From NCBI GenBank assembly GCA_021799935.1, contig JAJYZM010000048.1, forward strand, positions 1 to 6,890: a DNA stretch of 6,890 bases. The letters run 5' to 3'. A model generated the notes under the pieces. That model was not told the origin of the DNA, did no database searches, and saw only the letters and a program-made list of their open reading frames with translations. The stretch comes from a bacterium. Its GTDB lineage: Bacteria; SZUA-79; Acidulodesulfobacterales; Acidulodesulfobacteraceae. The position numbers and the translations under genes were made by a program. Within the stretch, counting starts at the first letter, position 1; each line of letters starts with the position of its first letter. Shown in pieces: positions 5,735 through 6,890 of this stretch.

Positions 5735-6760
5735 ATGCAAAAAAATAAATTTTTTTTAGTTCTATATTTTTTATTTGTATTATTTTTGAATTCAAAAGTT
5801 TACGCCGGAGTCTGCAAAACTGGAGATACTATTTTTACCGAACCGCCGGCCGGTATTTTTACGGCCGTTGATTGGGCAGGGATTTTTCCTATAAGGGTAG
5901 GCGGCAAACCTGTCGTCCCCGGCATACCGGACGAGCAGGATTATCAGCCGCCAGTCTGTCTTTGTCAGAGGTTACCGCCGCCGGTCCCGCCTATCCCCGG
6001 AATAACTTTTTCAATGTGGCAGCCGGCGCATTTAACCGAAGTAGTGCAACAGCCATATTGCTTTCAATCGTTCGGTTTAGCGATTACTAATCCCACCGGA
6101 GTTTACGGCTACGGAAATCAGTCTAAACATCCGAAGCATTATTCGTTTTATCAGTCGCATTATTATAACTTTCCTATATTAAATATTTTAGGCATAGCTC
6201 AGGATTTAATCTGTTTACAGTCTCCTTTCGGTTCCAATATTAATATACCTTTTATATCCGAGCCCGACCCTATGTGGCAGTCGGATATATTAGCCACGTT
6301 CGGAAGTCCCGAAGCCGTCCTTTTTGCAAATCCTATAGCGCAGACGTCGTGCATTGCCGATTCTGTCGCCGCTCAAACTTATCAGCCTTTAGACCCTATG
6401 TTTTGGTGTATGGGTTCCTGGGGCGGAGTATTTCCTATCGACGGCGATATAGGCGGTTCGAACGACCCCGTTCAAAATGCGGCGGGAATAGCCGCTAAAA
6501 CGCAGTTTTTAATGCATCAGTATTTAGACCAGTTTGGCACTGTCGGGCCGCCAACATATACAGGCGTATGTCAAGACTATCCCGACCCTATATGGATAAA
6601 GTCCGCGGTCAGATATGATTTATCGATGCCCGTGCCGGAGCCGGTAGTCCAACCTATAGGACAAACCGGTATTGTTTGGACTATGTTGAAAGATTTACCT
6701 GCATTAGGCGGTAATTATGTATTTACGACGTTTACGGAACAGGACTGCTGCGCATTTTAA
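5735..6760 (+). CDS. traU: F-type conjugative transfer protein TraU
   Basis: TraU is a periplasmic, disulfide-rich protein of F-like systems needed for DNA transfer and mating-pair formation. The 341 residues (F TraU about 330) start with a classic Sec signal peptide: KNK, a hydrophobic core at 6-18, and probable cleavage after VYA (residue 24). Strong family blocks follow: FPIRVGG (51-57), MWQPAHLTEVVQQPYC, PEAVLFANPIAQTSC, PLDPMFWCMGSWG and VCQDYPDPI, each alignable to F TraU from memory. The protein has ten cysteines, including CxC at 75-77 and a terminal CC. Oddity: where F has DICWSC before FPL, this protein has VDWAG, so the CWxC pair is absent. GAGGAG at 5721-5726, 8 bases before the ATG, fixes the start. 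In F, traU follows traW; here it follows traG and a small inserted gene. Confidence 0.95.
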   Translation: MQKNKFFLVLYFLFVLFLNSKVYAGVCKTGDTIFTEPPAGIFTAVDWAGIFPIRVGGKPVVPGIPDEQDYQPPVCLCQRLPPPVPPIPGITFSMWQPAHLTEVVQQPYCFQSFGLAITNPTGVYGYGNQSKHPKHYSFYQSHYYNFPILNILGIAQDLICLQSPFGSNINIPFISEPDPMWQSDILATFGSPEAVLFANPIAQTSCIADSVAAQTYQPLDPMFWCMGSWGGVFPIDGDIGGSNDPVQNAAGIAAKTQFLMHQYLDQFGTVGPPTYTGVCQDYPDPIWIKSAVRYDLSMPVPEPVVQPIGQTGIVWTMLKDLPALGGNYVFTTFTEQDCCAF

Positions 6761-6774
6761 AACTAACTTTATAT

Positions 6775-6890
6775 ATGAGCAAAAAAAATTTAGTAGAAAA
6801 AAATTTTATTAGACCGACTCGCATTGTGCCAGACGTAAGTTCGTGCGCCCCCGGCGCGGGCGGTCAGGTAAACGATTTTTTTAACGCCGA
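6775..6890 (+). CDS. Start of an unrecognised gene (5' partial, runs off the window)
   Basis: An open frame starts at ATG 6775, 14 bases after the traU stop, and remains open to the window end (38 codons seen: MSKKNLVEKNFIRPTRIVPD, then VSSCAPGAGGQVNDFFNA). The N-terminus is polar and basic with no signal peptide or membrane helix in the visible part. In F the gene after traU is trbC, which encodes an exported protein, so this does not look like trbC. No Shine-Dalgarno sequence is visible before the ATG, unlike every other gene here. It may be translated by coupling to traU, or the start may be misjudged. No other ATG, GTG or TTG exists in frame between the ATG and the nearest upstream stop (6712). 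Function unknown. Confidence 0.6.
   Translation, partial: MSKKNLVEKNFIRPTRIVPDVSSCAPGAGGQVNDFFNA

Noticed and set aside
5872..6498. Two plus-strand open frames of 72 and 74 codons inside traU
   Set aside because: They are out-of-frame shadows of traU, whose own frame carries all conserved blocks.
1..6890. CRISPR arrays, tRNA or rRNA genes, insertion-sequence ends, transposases
   Set aside because: No regularly spaced direct repeats, cloverleaf-like elements or transposase motifs were seen on either strand.

Overview
The window is a conjugation (F-type, MPF-F type IV secretion) gene block, all on the + strand, from a low-GC Gram-negative bacterium or a plasmid or integrative element it carries. 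Three genes are recognised with confidence from conserved motifs: traH, traG and traU. All three belong to the set that separates F-like systems (F plasmid, SXT/R391) from P-like systems, where they support mating-pair stabilisation and pilus function. The host cannot be named from this sequence. AT-rich DNA, GGAG-type ribosome binding sites and three divergent F-type proteins fit an uncultured proteobacterium-like lineage, but that is inference.

Layout. Bases 1-83 look like the 3' tail of an upstream gene whose stop codon touches the traH ribosome binding site. traH (89-1525) is followed by two very AT-rich genes for small two-helix membrane proteins (1572-1886 and 1883-2107, stop/start overlapped), then traG (2121-5222). 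A GC-rich hairpin with a T run, a candidate intrinsic terminator, straddles the traG stop codon. Next come an A/T hairpin repeat, a small acidic protein of unknown function (5322-5618), a second copy of the same hairpin family, traU (5735-6760) with a clear signal peptide, and the start of an unrecognised gene (6775 to the window end).

How the genes work together. By family knowledge, TraH and TraU are disulfide-rich envelope proteins needed for pilus extension or retraction and mating-pair formation. TraG is a large inner-membrane protein whose N-terminal part is needed for pilus assembly and whose periplasmic C-terminal part serves mating-pair stabilisation and, in F, recognition of the recipient exclusion protein. 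The two small membrane proteins next to traG are plausible entry-exclusion or accessory factors, but this is untested.

The points most worth a second look are: the small membrane-protein pair with its abrupt GC drop; TraH lacking its usual N-terminal region and signal peptide; TraU lacking the usual CWxC motif; and the paired hairpin repeats around the 98-residue gene, whose stems differ by a compensatory base-pair swap. I see no wholly new system beyond a divergent conjugation apparatus with unfamiliar accessory genes.
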